Source: a virus. Taken from it: a stretch of 32,338 nucleotides of DNA. Both the position numbers and the translations under genes were made by a program. Every line of letters starts with the position of its first letter. The first letter of the stretch is position 1. Below the pieces are notes generated by a model. That model made no database searches and was not told the DNA's origin. It was given only the letters and a program-made list of their open reading frames with translations. This document shows positions 23,832-31,626 of this stretch, in pieces. Location of the stretch: positions 1 to 32,338 of the IMG/VR virus record IMGVR_UViG_3300009593_000069; one strand, given 5' to 3'.

Positions 23832-24409
23832 TGAGGTTTGAAGTTATAGATGATTTTCTTACTAAGGAAGAGTGGAAAAAACAATTTGATTTAGTTTTTA
23901 GTACAGACTTTAAATGGACTTACGGTATGAAGAATACTGAAGTACCTGGACAAGATGACAACTATTGGGCTAATCAATTTAAATCAGTATTATTTCAATA
24001 TTGGTTTCACGGTGACGAAACACTATCTATAAATAATTTTGATCCTGCGTTTCAAAGTCCATCTCAAGTACCTAACACAAAACAACCATATTGGGATATA
24101 ATGTGTAAACCTATATTAGATAAATTTCCTGTAAAAAGAATTTTAAATATTAGAACTAATCTATATACTTGGTGGCATGAAACAGATAATACAGCTGGTA
24201 CACATATAGACCACCAATTAGATTGTGATTATTTGACTATGATATATTATATAAATGGTTCAAATGGTAAGACCTGGTTTGAGAATGAGGGTGAGGTTGA
24301 GAAAAAAGCAAATAGGTTAGTTATTGCAGACGGTAAAATACCTCATAGGTGTATATACCAGACAGATGTTAAGGCACAGGTAGCAACCAATATAAATATA
24401 ATAGTATGA
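23831..24409 (+). CDS. 2-oxoglutarate/Fe(II) oxygenase-like protein
   Basis: A 192-residue protein. H125-I-D127 (AGTHIDHQ) and H172 (KIPHRC) can form the iron triad, within DYLTMIYYINGSNGKTWF and the strand NRLVIADG, typical of the 2OG jelly-roll. The usual Arg (or Lys) that holds 2-oxoglutarate about ten residues after the distal His is not evident; the place has K181 or Q183 (KAQVATNIN). The enzyme may use a Lys or be altered. The N-terminal 100 residues resemble no family I know. It overlaps the next gene by ATGA. Confidence 0.72.
   Translation: MRFEVIDDFLTKEEWKKQFDLVFSTDFKWTYGMKNTEVPGQDDNYWANQFKSVLFQYWFHGDETLSINNFDPAFQSPSQVPNTKQPYWDIMCKPILDKFPVKRILNIRTNLYTWWHETDNTAGTHIDHQLDCDYLTMIYYINGSNGKTWFENEGEVEKKANRLVIADGKIPHRCIYQTDVKAQVATNINIIV
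24391..24398 (+). promoter_or_regulatory. Possible late promoter box TATAAATA before the 24406 gene
   Basis: TATAAATA, then TAATAGT and the ATG at 24406, resembling the arrangement at 17546 and 6625. It lies in the coding end of the preceding gene and in the early/middle half of the genome. Two other TATAAATA copies inside genes (24028, 29298) show that the box also arises by chance here. Confidence 0.3.
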
Positions 24410-24864
24410 GTAAAGAAACAAGTTTACGAATAGTTAAGTTGTCGGATGGTTCTGAGATAATTGGAAACATAAATCTAACAGACGAAGAATCTCAATTTTT
24501 AAGAATTACCGACCCATTGGAAATACTAATGAATAGTAAACCTGTTGGTATGGGGTTAGTGGAAGATTTTACTTCACTAAGACCATGGATGCAATTTGCC
24601 AATGACTCAGTATTTTCTATTCCAAAGGAAAGAATTATGACTATATCCAATGTAGCTGAAGATATGAAGTCTTATTATAAAGTTATAAGTGATAAGGTAA
24701 GACAAAGAGCTAAAATAAAAAAGCAACCTCTCACAGACAAGGATATTAAACGAGCTGCGGATATCATTGAAAAGATGGCAAATGACTCAGATGAAATGAT
24801 GAGGGAAGAATTATCAGATAGTGATTATGATTTATTCTATCCAAGAAAAAAGACTATACACTAA
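24406..24864 (+). CDS. Conserved phage protein with possible Sm-like N-terminus
   Basis: A 152-residue protein. Residues 6-80 (IVKLSDGSEIIGNIN then LRITDPLEIL and later FSIPKERIMTI) have the strand pattern and Gly/Asp turn of a bent five-strand Sm-like barrel; the rest (about 85-152) is helical and charged. Sm-fold proteins of putative cyanophage origin have been described structurally, and this could be a relative. If so it may bind RNA. No homology search was possible, so the fold is inferred from sequence pattern alone. It sits in the recombination operon between two 2OG genes. Confidence 0.55.
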   Translation: MSKETSLRIVKLSDGSEIIGNINLTDEESQFLRITDPLEILMNSKPVGMGLVEDFTSLRPWMQFANDSVFSIPKERIMTISNVAEDMKSYYKVISDKVRQRAKIKKQPLTDKDIKRAADIIEKMANDSDEMMREELSDSDYDLFYPRKKTIH

Positions 24865-24908
24865 TTCTGAAGGAACCCACAAGGGTATTATAACAGCGGA
24901 ACCATATT

Positions 24909-25610
24909 ATGTCAAGCACTAATCCTAGTTTTATAGGTGAATATTATATAGATGAAAAATTTTGTGATGAACTAGTAGATTTCTTTAATGCAACCCCCTT
25001 TCAAAGAGAAAAAACTGACCCTAAACGATATTATACAAAAGTTGAAGGTCAAATAGGAACTTTTGACCAAAGAACAGATACAACTATAAAAGATTCAACA
25101 GACCTTACACTTAATCATAATTTATTCTTTTCCAATGACCTCCCACCAGAAGCACTTCCCTTTTGCCATATAGCTCACAAATATATAGAATACTTACGGC
25201 CTTGTATAGATGAATACGGTAAAGAATACGAACACTCTCAAGAAACAGTATGGCAAATTAAAGAAGGAATTAATCTTCAACATTATGCCCCAGGTCAAGG
25301 ATATCATCATCTACATTGTGAACGACAAGGAACAAGTGAACCCTTTTGTTGGAGACATTTGGTTTTTATGACTTATCTAAATACAGTAACCGATGGCGGT
25401 GAAACATGGTTTAAATACCAAGACAAAAAAGTTAAAGCTGTTAAGGGAAAAACTGTAATATGGCCTTCTGATTGGACACATATGCATAAAGGTATTGTAT
25501 CTCCGACACAGGATAAGTATATAATGACTGGATGGATATCTCATACAAATCCTGATGATGTATGGGTTCCTAATACATTAAAAGGACTTCAATTAACGCT
25601 TGACCTTTGA
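24909..25610 (+). CDS. 2-oxoglutarate/Fe(II) oxygenase, prolyl-4-hydroxylase-like
   Basis: A 233-residue protein. INLQHYAPGQGYHHLHCE contains the proximal H136-C-E138 iron ligands (HxE rather than HxD), TDGGETWF is a typical core strand, and WTHMHKG holds the distal His (H193, or H191) with K203 (DKYIMTGW) as 2-oxoglutarate anchor. A 44-nt gap precedes it (the only gap of that size in this operon), with AACCCACAAGGGT as a short inverted repeat and no convincing promoter. It is followed by the sigma70 promoter of the gp55 operon, so it ends its operon. Confidence 0.83.
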   Translation: MSSTNPSFIGEYYIDEKFCDELVDFFNATPFQREKTDPKRYYTKVEGQIGTFDQRTDTTIKDSTDLTLNHNLFFSNDLPPEALPFCHIAHKYIEYLRPCIDEYGKEYEHSQETVWQIKEGINLQHYAPGQGYHHLHCERQGTSEPFCWRHLVFMTYLNTVTDGGETWFKYQDKKVKAVKGKTVIWPSDWTHMHKGIVSPTQDKYIMTGWISHTNPDDVWVPNTLKGLQLTLDL

Positions 25611-25628
25611 TGATAAATTTGTTATAAT
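25600..25628 (+). promoter_or_regulatory. Sigma70 promoter for the gp55 operon
   Basis: TTGACC at 25600-25605, exactly 17 nt, then TATAAT at 25623-25628. The start expected 7 nt past the -10 is 25635, the A of the ATG. The -35 lies at the end of the preceding oxygenase coding sequence. There is no Shine-Dalgarno sequence between -10 and ATG. Spacing and geometry equal those at guaC. Confidence 0.88.
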
Positions 25629-25634
25629 GGTACT

Positions 25635-25841
25635 ATGTTTAAAAGAATAATAAACACACTTTGGAAACAAGATCCAAAGACTGATATTACCGATTATCAA
25701 GAACCAGATCCAGATGAACTGAGTATTGATAACGCATATAAGACTAGGTGGATATGGTACCATACTTTTATGGCACTTGAACTATTAATTATAATAATGT
25801 TATTATTGGGAATATTAATAACACTAGGAGTTAAATTGTGA
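25635..25841 (+). CDS. Small single-pass membrane protein
   Basis: A 68-residue protein with a charged N-terminal part (residues 1-42, Asp/Pro/Glu-rich after residue 12) and one long hydrophobic segment near 45-66 (FMALELLIIIMLLLGILITL). No signal cleavage site is obvious. It leads the gp55 operon and overlaps gp55 by GTGA. A role is not recognisable; small membrane proteins at operon heads in phages are often superinfection-exclusion or lysis-control candidates, but nothing here proves that. Confidence 0.65.
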   Translation: MFKRIINTLWKQDPKTDITDYQEPDPDELSIDNAYKTRWIWYHTFMALELLIIIMLLLGILITLGVKL

Positions 25842-26377
25842 GAAAGAAAAAAGTAACCCAGCACTATGTAGATAATAAAAAGTTTCTTGTTGAAATGACC
25901 AAGTTTCGTACTAAAGTTATAAAAGCAAAAGATTCAAACAGAAAAAGACCTATGGTTACGAATTATATAGGTGAATGTTTTTTAAAGATTGCAAACCATT
26001 TAGCATACAGACCAAATTTTATTAACTACACATTTAGGGATGATATGATTTCAGATGGGATAGAGAACTGTTTACAATATATGGATAATTTTAATCCAGA
26101 AAAGTCAGATAATCCATTTGCATATTTTACACAAATAATATATTATGCTTTTATTAGACGAATACAAAAAGAAAAGAAACAAGTTTTAGTTAAACAAAAG
26201 ATTATTGAGAACGCTGATACAGAGTCATTCTTAACACAATTGGATGGTGACGATGGACAATATAAAAACCAGATGATTGAATTCTTGAAAGCTAATCAAG
26301 GTAATGTAATAGAAGAACCTAAAACTAAAAAACAAAAGAAAAAAGCAAAACAGAAAAACTTAGAAAAGTTTATGTAA
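25838..26377 (+). CDS. 55: Late-transcription sigma factor gp55
   Basis: A 179-residue protein (T4 gp55 is 185), the phage sigma that directs RNA polymerase to TATAAATA late promoters. Recognised from NYIGECFLKIANHLAYRPNF, RDDMISDGIENCLQYMDNFNP and NPFAYFTQIIYYAFIRRIQKEKK, shown here in segments, the sigma region 2-like core. The C-terminal 35 residues are Lys-rich. The start is GTG at 25838, overlapping the small membrane gene stop. Seven candidate late boxes in this window would be its targets. It needs sliding clamp gp45 and gp33 in T4; neither is here. Confidence 0.9.
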   Translation: MRKKKVTQHYVDNKKFLVEMTKFRTKVIKAKDSNRKRPMVTNYIGECFLKIANHLAYRPNFINYTFRDDMISDGIENCLQYMDNFNPEKSDNPFAYFTQIIYYAFIRRIQKEKKQVLVKQKIIENADTESFLTQLDGDDGQYKNQMIEFLKANQGNVIEEPKTKKQKKKAKQKNLEKFM

Positions 26378-27459
26378 TGAAGATAGCACTTCTTAACGAT
26401 TCACACTTCGGAGCCAGAGGTGATAGTGAAGTTTTTGATAACTACATTCACAAATTTATGGAAGATATATTCTTTCCGTATCTTAAAGAACACAATATCA
26501 CTACACTAATCCACTTAGGCGATATATTAGATAGACGAAAGTTTATCAATTTTAAAACTGCTTATAATTTCAGACGCAAGTTTATGAGGAAATTATGGGA
26601 AGAAAAGATTGATACACATATTATTCTAGGTAATCACGACACTTACTTTAGAAGTACAAACGAAGTAAATGGTCCTGAGGAGTTATGTACTACACCAGAC
26701 GGCAAACACGAACCTTGGATATACACTAAGACAACTGAGGTAGAGTTTGATGGTATGAAAGCATTGTTTATACCTTGGATCAATCCCGAAAATGAAACAG
26801 AAACATTTGATCTAGTGAATTCTACAAAAGCTGAGATTGCATTTGGTCATTTAGATATCAATGGGTTTGAAATGCACGCCGGTATGGTTGAGGCACACGG
26901 TCACGATAAATCTTTATTTTCTAAGTTTGAAAAAGTTATGTCAGGACACTTTCATAAAAAGTCAGATGATGGTCAGATATTTTACTTGGGTAGTCAGTAT
27001 GAATTAACTTGGTCAGATTATGACGACCCCAAACACTTTCATATATGGGATACAGATACTAGAGAACTTACTCCAATTAGAAATCCATTAACAATACACG
27101 ATAAGTTGTATTATAATGATAGAGATACAAATTATGATGATTACGATATTACACCTCACATAGAAAAACATTTAAAAATAATTGTAGTTAATAAAACTAA
27201 TCCTGAAATGTTAGATAGATTGCTTGACAGGTTTTATAGAGTCAATATGCACGAGCTGAAAATTATTGAGGATTATAGTGATTTGGATGCAGGTAATGTA
27301 TCAGATGATATTGTTGAGAGAAGTGAAGATACAATTACATTAGTTGATAATTATGTTGACGCTTTACCAATAGACTTAAATAAGGACAGACTAAAAACTA
27401 TTATAAGAGAATCTTATGTAGAGGCACAGGATAGTGCTGTAAAAACAAATGACGGATGA
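26377..27459 (+). CDS. 47: Recombination nuclease subunit gp47 (Mre11-like)
   Basis: A 360-residue protein (T4 gp47 is 339) of the calcineurin-like phosphoesterase superfamily. Metal-binding motifs are D8-S-H10 (LLNDSHFG), GDILDRR with D49, GNHD at 85-88, AFGHLDING and SGHFHKK. With gp46 it forms the Mre11-Rad50-like exonuclease that resects DNA ends for recombination and takes part in host DNA breakdown. The gene overlaps gp55 by one base and the methylase by ATGA, so gp47 and gp46 are split by one gene. Confidence 0.92.
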   Translation: MKIALLNDSHFGARGDSEVFDNYIHKFMEDIFFPYLKEHNITTLIHLGDILDRRKFINFKTAYNFRRKFMRKLWEEKIDTHIILGNHDTYFRSTNEVNGPEELCTTPDGKHEPWIYTKTTEVEFDGMKALFIPWINPENETETFDLVNSTKAEIAFGHLDINGFEMHAGMVEAHGHDKSLFSKFEKVMSGHFHKKSDDGQIFYLGSQYELTWSDYDDPKHFHIWDTDTRELTPIRNPLTIHDKLYYNDRDTNYDDYDITPHIEKHLKIIVVNKTNPEMLDRLLDRFYRVNMHELKIIEDYSDLDAGNVSDDIVERSEDTITLVDNYVDALPIDLNKDRLKTIIRESYVEAQDSAVKTNDG

Positions 27460-27983
27460 AATATAAGGTAATATATGCAGACCCTCCTTGGTACTTTAAA
27501 TCATATTCTAAAAAGGGTGAGGGTAGGAATGCTATTCAGCATTATGATTGTATGTCGATTGACGATATTTGCAATCTTCCTGTTCGTGATGTCGCTGATA
27601 AAGATTGTGTTCTTCTTATGTGGGTTACTGATCCAACTTTATTGGATGCCTTTAAGGTTATGGAATCTTGGGGTTTCACTTACAAGACAGTAGGATTTAC
27701 CTGGGTGAAAACAAATAAGAGTGAAGGATATTTTACAGGTATGGGATATTGGACTAGATCAAATCCTGAAATGTGTTTATTAGGTACAATAGGCAAACCT
27801 AAAAGGTTAGATATGTCAGTAAAACAATTAGTCGTATCACAAAGGAGAGAACATAGCAGAAAACCAGATGAGGTTTACGATAGAATAGAGAAGATGTTAG
27901 AAGGACCTTATTTAGAAATGTTTGCTAGAAATACAAGACAAGGGTGGGATAATTTTGGTAATGAGGTAACAAAGTTTGATTGA
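27456..27983 (+). CDS. MT-A70 family DNA N6-adenine methylase
   Basis: A 175-residue protein. DPPW (residues 9-12, in YADPPWYF) is the catalytic motif of N6-adenine methyltransferases; the later part (VTDPTLL, FTWVKTNK, NPEMCLLGT, REHSRKPDEVY and LEMFARN) is characteristic of MT-A70 methylases found in phages and bacteria. No restriction nuclease is adjacent, so this is an orphan methylase or a self-protection enzyme. It overlaps gp47 by ATGA and gp46 by 8 nt, so it is tightly fixed in the 47-46 unit. The recognition sequence cannot be predicted. Confidence 0.88.
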   Translation: MKYKVIYADPPWYFKSYSKKGEGRNAIQHYDCMSIDDICNLPVRDVADKDCVLLMWVTDPTLLDAFKVMESWGFTYKTVGFTWVKTNKSEGYFTGMGYWTRSNPEMCLLGTIGKPKRLDMSVKQLVVSQRREHSRKPDEVYDRIEKMLEGPYLEMFARNTRQGWDNFGNEVTKFD

Positions 27984-29685
27984 ATTTAAAGTAGTAAGAT
28001 ATAAAAACTTTTTAAGTACAGGTCAACAATATATAGAAGTTCCACTAAACACAGGAGGTACAACCCTTGTTATAGGTGATAATGGTTCGGGTAAATCTAC
28101 AATGTTAGACGCATTGTGTTTTGGTTTATTTAACAGACCTTTTAGAGATATCAAAAAAGATCAAATTGTTAATACTATTAATGAACGGGATTGTATTGTA
28201 GAAATAGAGTTTGTTATAGGTTCTAATAACTATAAAATAATTAGAGGGATAAAACCTAACTTGTTTGAAATCTGGTGTAATGGTAAAATGTTAAATCAGG
28301 ATGCAGCTTCAAAAGATTATCAGAAACACCTAGAAGATAACATATTAAGATTAAACTTTAGATCATTTACACAGGTTGTTATATTAGGTAGTTCTAGTTT
28401 TGTACCATTTATGAGATTAAGGGCAAGGCATAGGCGAGAGGTTGTTGAGGAGATATTAGATATTGAAATATTTTCTAGGATGAATTTATTATTAAGAGAG
28501 AAGAATAAAGCAAAAGATGAAGAAATAAGAAGTGCTGAGTTCTCAGTAAATTTATTTGAAGAAAAAATAACAGATCAAGATAAACATATACAAGACTTAC
28601 AATATAAAAATAAACAATCTATTGACGCTAAACAAGCACAAATAGACAAAGAGAAATCAGGACAGAAACAATACGAAGAAGATATAAAGGACTTAGAAAA
28701 AGAGATTACAGTTTTACGAGATAAGATATTTGATGAAGCAGATGTTAAGAAAAAACATATGAAGTTCCATCAGTTAGAAGCTAAGTTAGAGAATAATTGC
28801 TCTAAACACAAAACTATATTAAAGTTTTTTGAGGAGAATGATGATTGTCCTACTTGCAGACAAACAATAGATGAAACATTTAAATCTAAAGAAATAGAGG
28901 AAAAGAAAAAGAAGATAGATGAAATAGAAACCGGTATGTCCAAAATGAATACAGATATACAAAAAATAGAAACTAGAATGAAAACTATCCAAGATACAGT
29001 TGTGGCAATACGAGAAAAAGAAATGTTAGCTGAAAGATATAAAACTTCTATTGAAAATATTGGAGGATATATTAAATCTGTACAGAACGAAATAGACGAT
29101 TTAAGGGATGAAAAAGAAAGTACAGGAGAAGCTAAAGGGGTCTTAAAACAATTAAAGAATTCTTTTAGTGAAGCAGAATCTAACAAAGTAAAATTAAAAG
29201 ATGAAAAACTATACTTAGATACTGCTAGAGAATTAATGACTGATACAGGTATTAAAACTAAAATAATAAAACAATACTTACCAATTATGAATCAGATTAT
29301 AAATAAAAATCTCCAGAGGTTGGATTTTTATGTAAACTTCACCCTAGATGAGGAGTTTAATGAAACTATAAAATCTCGATATAGAGATTCCTTTAACTAT
29401 AATAATTTTAGTGAAGGTGAAAAATTAAGAATTGATTTATCAATTCTATTTACTTGGCGAGAAATTGCTAAGATTAAAAACTCTACTAACACCAATTTAT
29501 TAATACTAGACGAGGTGTTAGATAGTTCACTTGATTCGTCTGGTACCGAAGAGTTTATGAAAATAATAAACTCTTTAAGTAAAGAAAATGTATTTGTTAT
29601 ATCACATAAAGGAGATATACTAATAGATAAATTTACCCAAGTAATTAAATATGAAAAATATAAAAACTTTACAAGGGTAGCATAA
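27976..29685 (+). CDS. 46: Recombination nuclease subunit gp46 (Rad50-like ATPase)
   Basis: A 569-residue protein (T4 gp46 is 560). Walker A GDNGSGKST is at 34-42, the zinc-hook pair C291-PT-C294 lies in a long coiled coil (about 170-420), the ABC signature SEGEK is at 479-483 and Walker B LLILDE ends at D512-E513. It drives the gp47 nuclease. The start codon appears to be TTG at 27976: GAGGT at 27963-27967 is well placed, the product then begins MIEFKVVRYKNFLSTG like T4 gp46, and no ATG exists nearby in frame. It overlaps the methylase by 8 nt. Confidence 0.92.
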   Translation: MIEFKVVRYKNFLSTGQQYIEVPLNTGGTTLVIGDNGSGKSTMLDALCFGLFNRPFRDIKKDQIVNTINERDCIVEIEFVIGSNNYKIIRGIKPNLFEIWCNGKMLNQDAASKDYQKHLEDNILRLNFRSFTQVVILGSSSFVPFMRLRARHRREVVEEILDIEIFSRMNLLLREKNKAKDEEIRSAEFSVNLFEEKITDQDKHIQDLQYKNKQSIDAKQAQIDKEKSGQKQYEEDIKDLEKEITVLRDKIFDEADVKKKHMKFHQLEAKLENNCSKHKTILKFFEENDDCPTCRQTIDETFKSKEIEEKKKKIDEIETGMSKMNTDIQKIETRMKTIQDTVVAIREKEMLAERYKTSIENIGGYIKSVQNEIDDLRDEKESTGEAKGVLKQLKNSFSEAESNKVKLKDEKLYLDTARELMTDTGIKTKIIKQYLPIMNQIINKNLQRLDFYVNFTLDEEFNETIKSRYRDSFNYNNFSEGEKLRIDLSILFTWREIAKIKNSTNTNLLILDEVLDSSLDSSGTEEFMKIINSLSKENVFVISHKGDILIDKFTQVIKYEKYKNFTRVA

Positions 29686-29694
29686 GGAGAAATT

Positions 29695-30384
29695 ATGAAA
29701 ATTGCGATAACAGGACACACTAAAGGGATAGGTAAAGCTATTTGCAACCTTTTAGGAAAAGATGGCCACGAAATAGTTGGTGCCAGCACCAGTACTGGTA
29801 TCAATGTAATGCGAACCAAGAGTGTAATTAATTGGTTAAATAAAGAAGATCCAGATGTCTTTATAAACAATGTGTATGCACCCAATTCTCAATGTAGTAT
29901 ATTATATCAACTATACGAGAAATGGCAATACTTAGATAAACATATAATTAATTTAAGTTCAACCTCAGGTGAATCACATACACACTTTCAACAAATGGGA
30001 TTCAATGAACATTGGACACCTTATGTAAGTGATAAAGCAAGATTAAACTTTGCAAGTCAGTATCTATCAGAAAGATTTAATAAAGATCATAAATGTAGAG
30101 TATCAAATGTTTCCCCTGGGTTCGTTAAGACACAAGCTACAACAATGTTCCAACCATTCATAGATGATTATTGTTTCTGTACGCCTGAAGAAGTTGCTGA
30201 TTTTGTTAAATGGGTTGTAGATAGTCCTAAACATATACAGATTAGATACCTTTCATTTAATACTGGTAATAGCACTATTGCAGTTAGACGAGATAGAACA
30301 TATGAAACTAGAGCTGTCAAGGAAGATGGAGTTCAATATGGTCAAGAATCAGGTACTCAAACTTGGGATGGACCAGAAAAATGA
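29695..30384 (+). CDS. Short-chain dehydrogenase/reductase
   Basis: A 229-residue protein with an SDR Rossmann fold: TGHTKGIG (6-13) binds the cofactor, INNVYA supplies the Asn region, NLSSTSG gives the catalytic Ser, and Y110-X3-K114 (YVSDK) is the catalytic pair. NVSPGFVKT is the typical post-catalytic PG motif. The C-terminal part (about 185-229) is polar and unusual for the family. AAGGAG lies just before the ATG. The substrate is unknown. The operon context (gp46 before, deformylase after) gives no metabolic clue. Confidence 0.82.
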   Translation: MKIAITGHTKGIGKAICNLLGKDGHEIVGASTSTGINVMRTKSVINWLNKEDPDVFINNVYAPNSQCSILYQLYEKWQYLDKHIINLSSTSGESHTHFQQMGFNEHWTPYVSDKARLNFASQYLSERFNKDHKCRVSNVSPGFVKTQATTMFQPFIDDYCFCTPEEVADFVKWVVDSPKHIQIRYLSFNTGNSTIAVRRDRTYETRAVKEDGVQYGQESGTQTWDGPEK

Positions 30385-30920
30385 GCAAACACTTTCTAGT
30401 AGACCCCACAGCTGAGATAGTAAATAAACCTATACCTTTATTTACAGATAATCTACTAGGGGATGATAAAAGAGAAGATATAACAAATGCTATGGAAAAA
30501 GAAATGGTACGATATGGGGGCATAGGATTATCTGCTAATCAAATAGGGTTACCTTTTCGTATGTTTGTTATGGGTGGACATCCTTTGATTGAAGAAGGTA
30601 AGGTTAGACAATGTTGGAATCCTGAGATACTTGAGAAAAGTGATGAAACAATTTTAATGAAAGAAGGTTGTTTAACTTTTCCATGGTTATTTTTAGACAT
30701 TAAAAGACCTAAGTGGGTTAAGGTTAAATATGAGAATAACGAAAAAGAAACTGTTGAAGAATACTTACACGGACACCCAGCTAGAATATATCAACACGAA
30801 TTCGATCATATGGAAGGTATACAATTTACAAGTTTAGTAGGAAAGTTGAAATTAGAACGAGCAGAAAAGAAAAGGAAAAAGGATATAAAGAATGCCGCTA
30901 GGGATAAAGCCAAGTCTTAG
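30381..30920 (+). CDS. def: Peptide deformylase
   Basis: A 179-residue protein from ATG 30381 (ATGA overlap; a TTG at 30363 is the other choice). The three family motifs are intact: GIGLSANQ (47-54), EGCLT (95-99, metal ligand C97) and QHEFDH (138-143, H139, E140, H143). It removes the formyl group from new proteins. Marine phages often carry short deformylases; in cyanophages these are thought to help turnover of photosystem proteins, which would not apply to a SAR11 host, so here the benefit may be faster processing of phage proteins (inference). Confidence 0.9.
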   Translation: MSKHFLVDPTAEIVNKPIPLFTDNLLGDDKREDITNAMEKEMVRYGGIGLSANQIGLPFRMFVMGGHPLIEEGKVRQCWNPEILEKSDETILMKEGCLTFPWLFLDIKRPKWVKVKYENNEKETVEEYLHGHPARIYQHEFDHMEGIQFTSLVGKLKLERAEKKRKKDIKNAARDKAKS

Positions 30921-31626
30921 AGAGTTAATAATATCTCCATTTGAGGGTGATTTTCAAAAAGTTTTTAATCATCTTGATAGTTTAGGTTGGAGTGAAGTAA
31001 ACACGAAGAATACTAAAGATGGACAATGGGCTATGTTATCACTAAGAGGATATTCAAGTGATCCTAGAAAGTGTGGTAAACCTGCTGAAGAATGTGCCCC
31101 TAGAGTTGCAGTAGATGGCGATACAGTATTTACTGGTCCTAATGTTGCATTAAGTAAAAGTTTTGTAAAAGAAAAAGTCTATGATGGTTATGAATTTGAA
31201 GTAGAGTATTTACACGAAGGCGGTGAATTACAAGATTGCTCTATTCGATATGGTGATGTATTTAAAATAATAGAAGAAATATTAGAACCACTACCTTGCG
31301 AGTTTCAAAGAATACGATTTGCAAAATTAAAAGCAGGATCATTTTTAGAACCTCATACAGACGCAATAGATCAATCTTTTGGATTGCAAGATGGTGAGAT
31401 TGCAAGAATAGCTGTACCTTTAAAAACAAATGAAGGTGCTACATTTAGTGCTTATCCACAAGGACCTGATGGACCAGAAAGAAAAATGCATTTACACTTA
31501 GGACACTATTACTATACGGATGTTAAGGGTTGGCATTGTGTGAATAATGTGGGTGAAGAAGATAGAATACATTTATTAATAGACTGTATATCTAATAAGA
31601 AATTAAGAAGGTTAATACTACAATGA
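30892..31626 (+). CDS. Aspartyl/asparaginyl beta-hydroxylase-like 2OG oxygenase, paralogue 1
   Basis: A 244-residue protein. The C-terminal half has H155-T-D157 (PHTDAID), R172 (RIAVP), the distal H215 (WHCVNNV) and R225 (EDRIHLLIDC), the arrangement of the Asp/Asn beta-hydroxylase branch of 2OG enzymes. The N-terminal half (about 1-120) has WSEVNTKNTKDGQWAML and LRGYSSDP and is shared with the next gene. It overlaps the deformylase by 29 nt and its paralogue by ATGA. The substrate is unknown; the family includes small-molecule and protein hydroxylases. Confidence 0.8.
   Translation: MPLGIKPSLRELIISPFEGDFQKVFNHLDSLGWSEVNTKNTKDGQWAMLSLRGYSSDPRKCGKPAEECAPRVAVDGDTVFTGPNVALSKSFVKEKVYDGYEFEVEYLHEGGELQDCSIRYGDVFKIIEEILEPLPCEFQRIRFAKLKAGSFLEPHTDAIDQSFGLQDGEIARIAVPLKTNEGATFSAYPQGPDGPERKMHLHLGHYYYTDVKGWHCVNNVGEEDRIHLLIDCISNKKLRRLILQ

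Noticed and set aside
24028-24035. TATAAATA late-promoter box
   Set aside because: It lies in the middle of the 23831 oxygenase gene with no gene start downstream; in AT-rich DNA a few copies are expected by chance.
29298-29305. TATAAATA late-promoter box
   Set aside because: Inside gp46 coding sequence and almost 400 nt from the next start codon.
29397-29885. 162-codon open frame on the minus strand across the gp46-SDR junction
   Set aside because: Both strands cannot be coding with such strong gp46 and SDR motifs opposite; composition is that of a reversed coding sequence.
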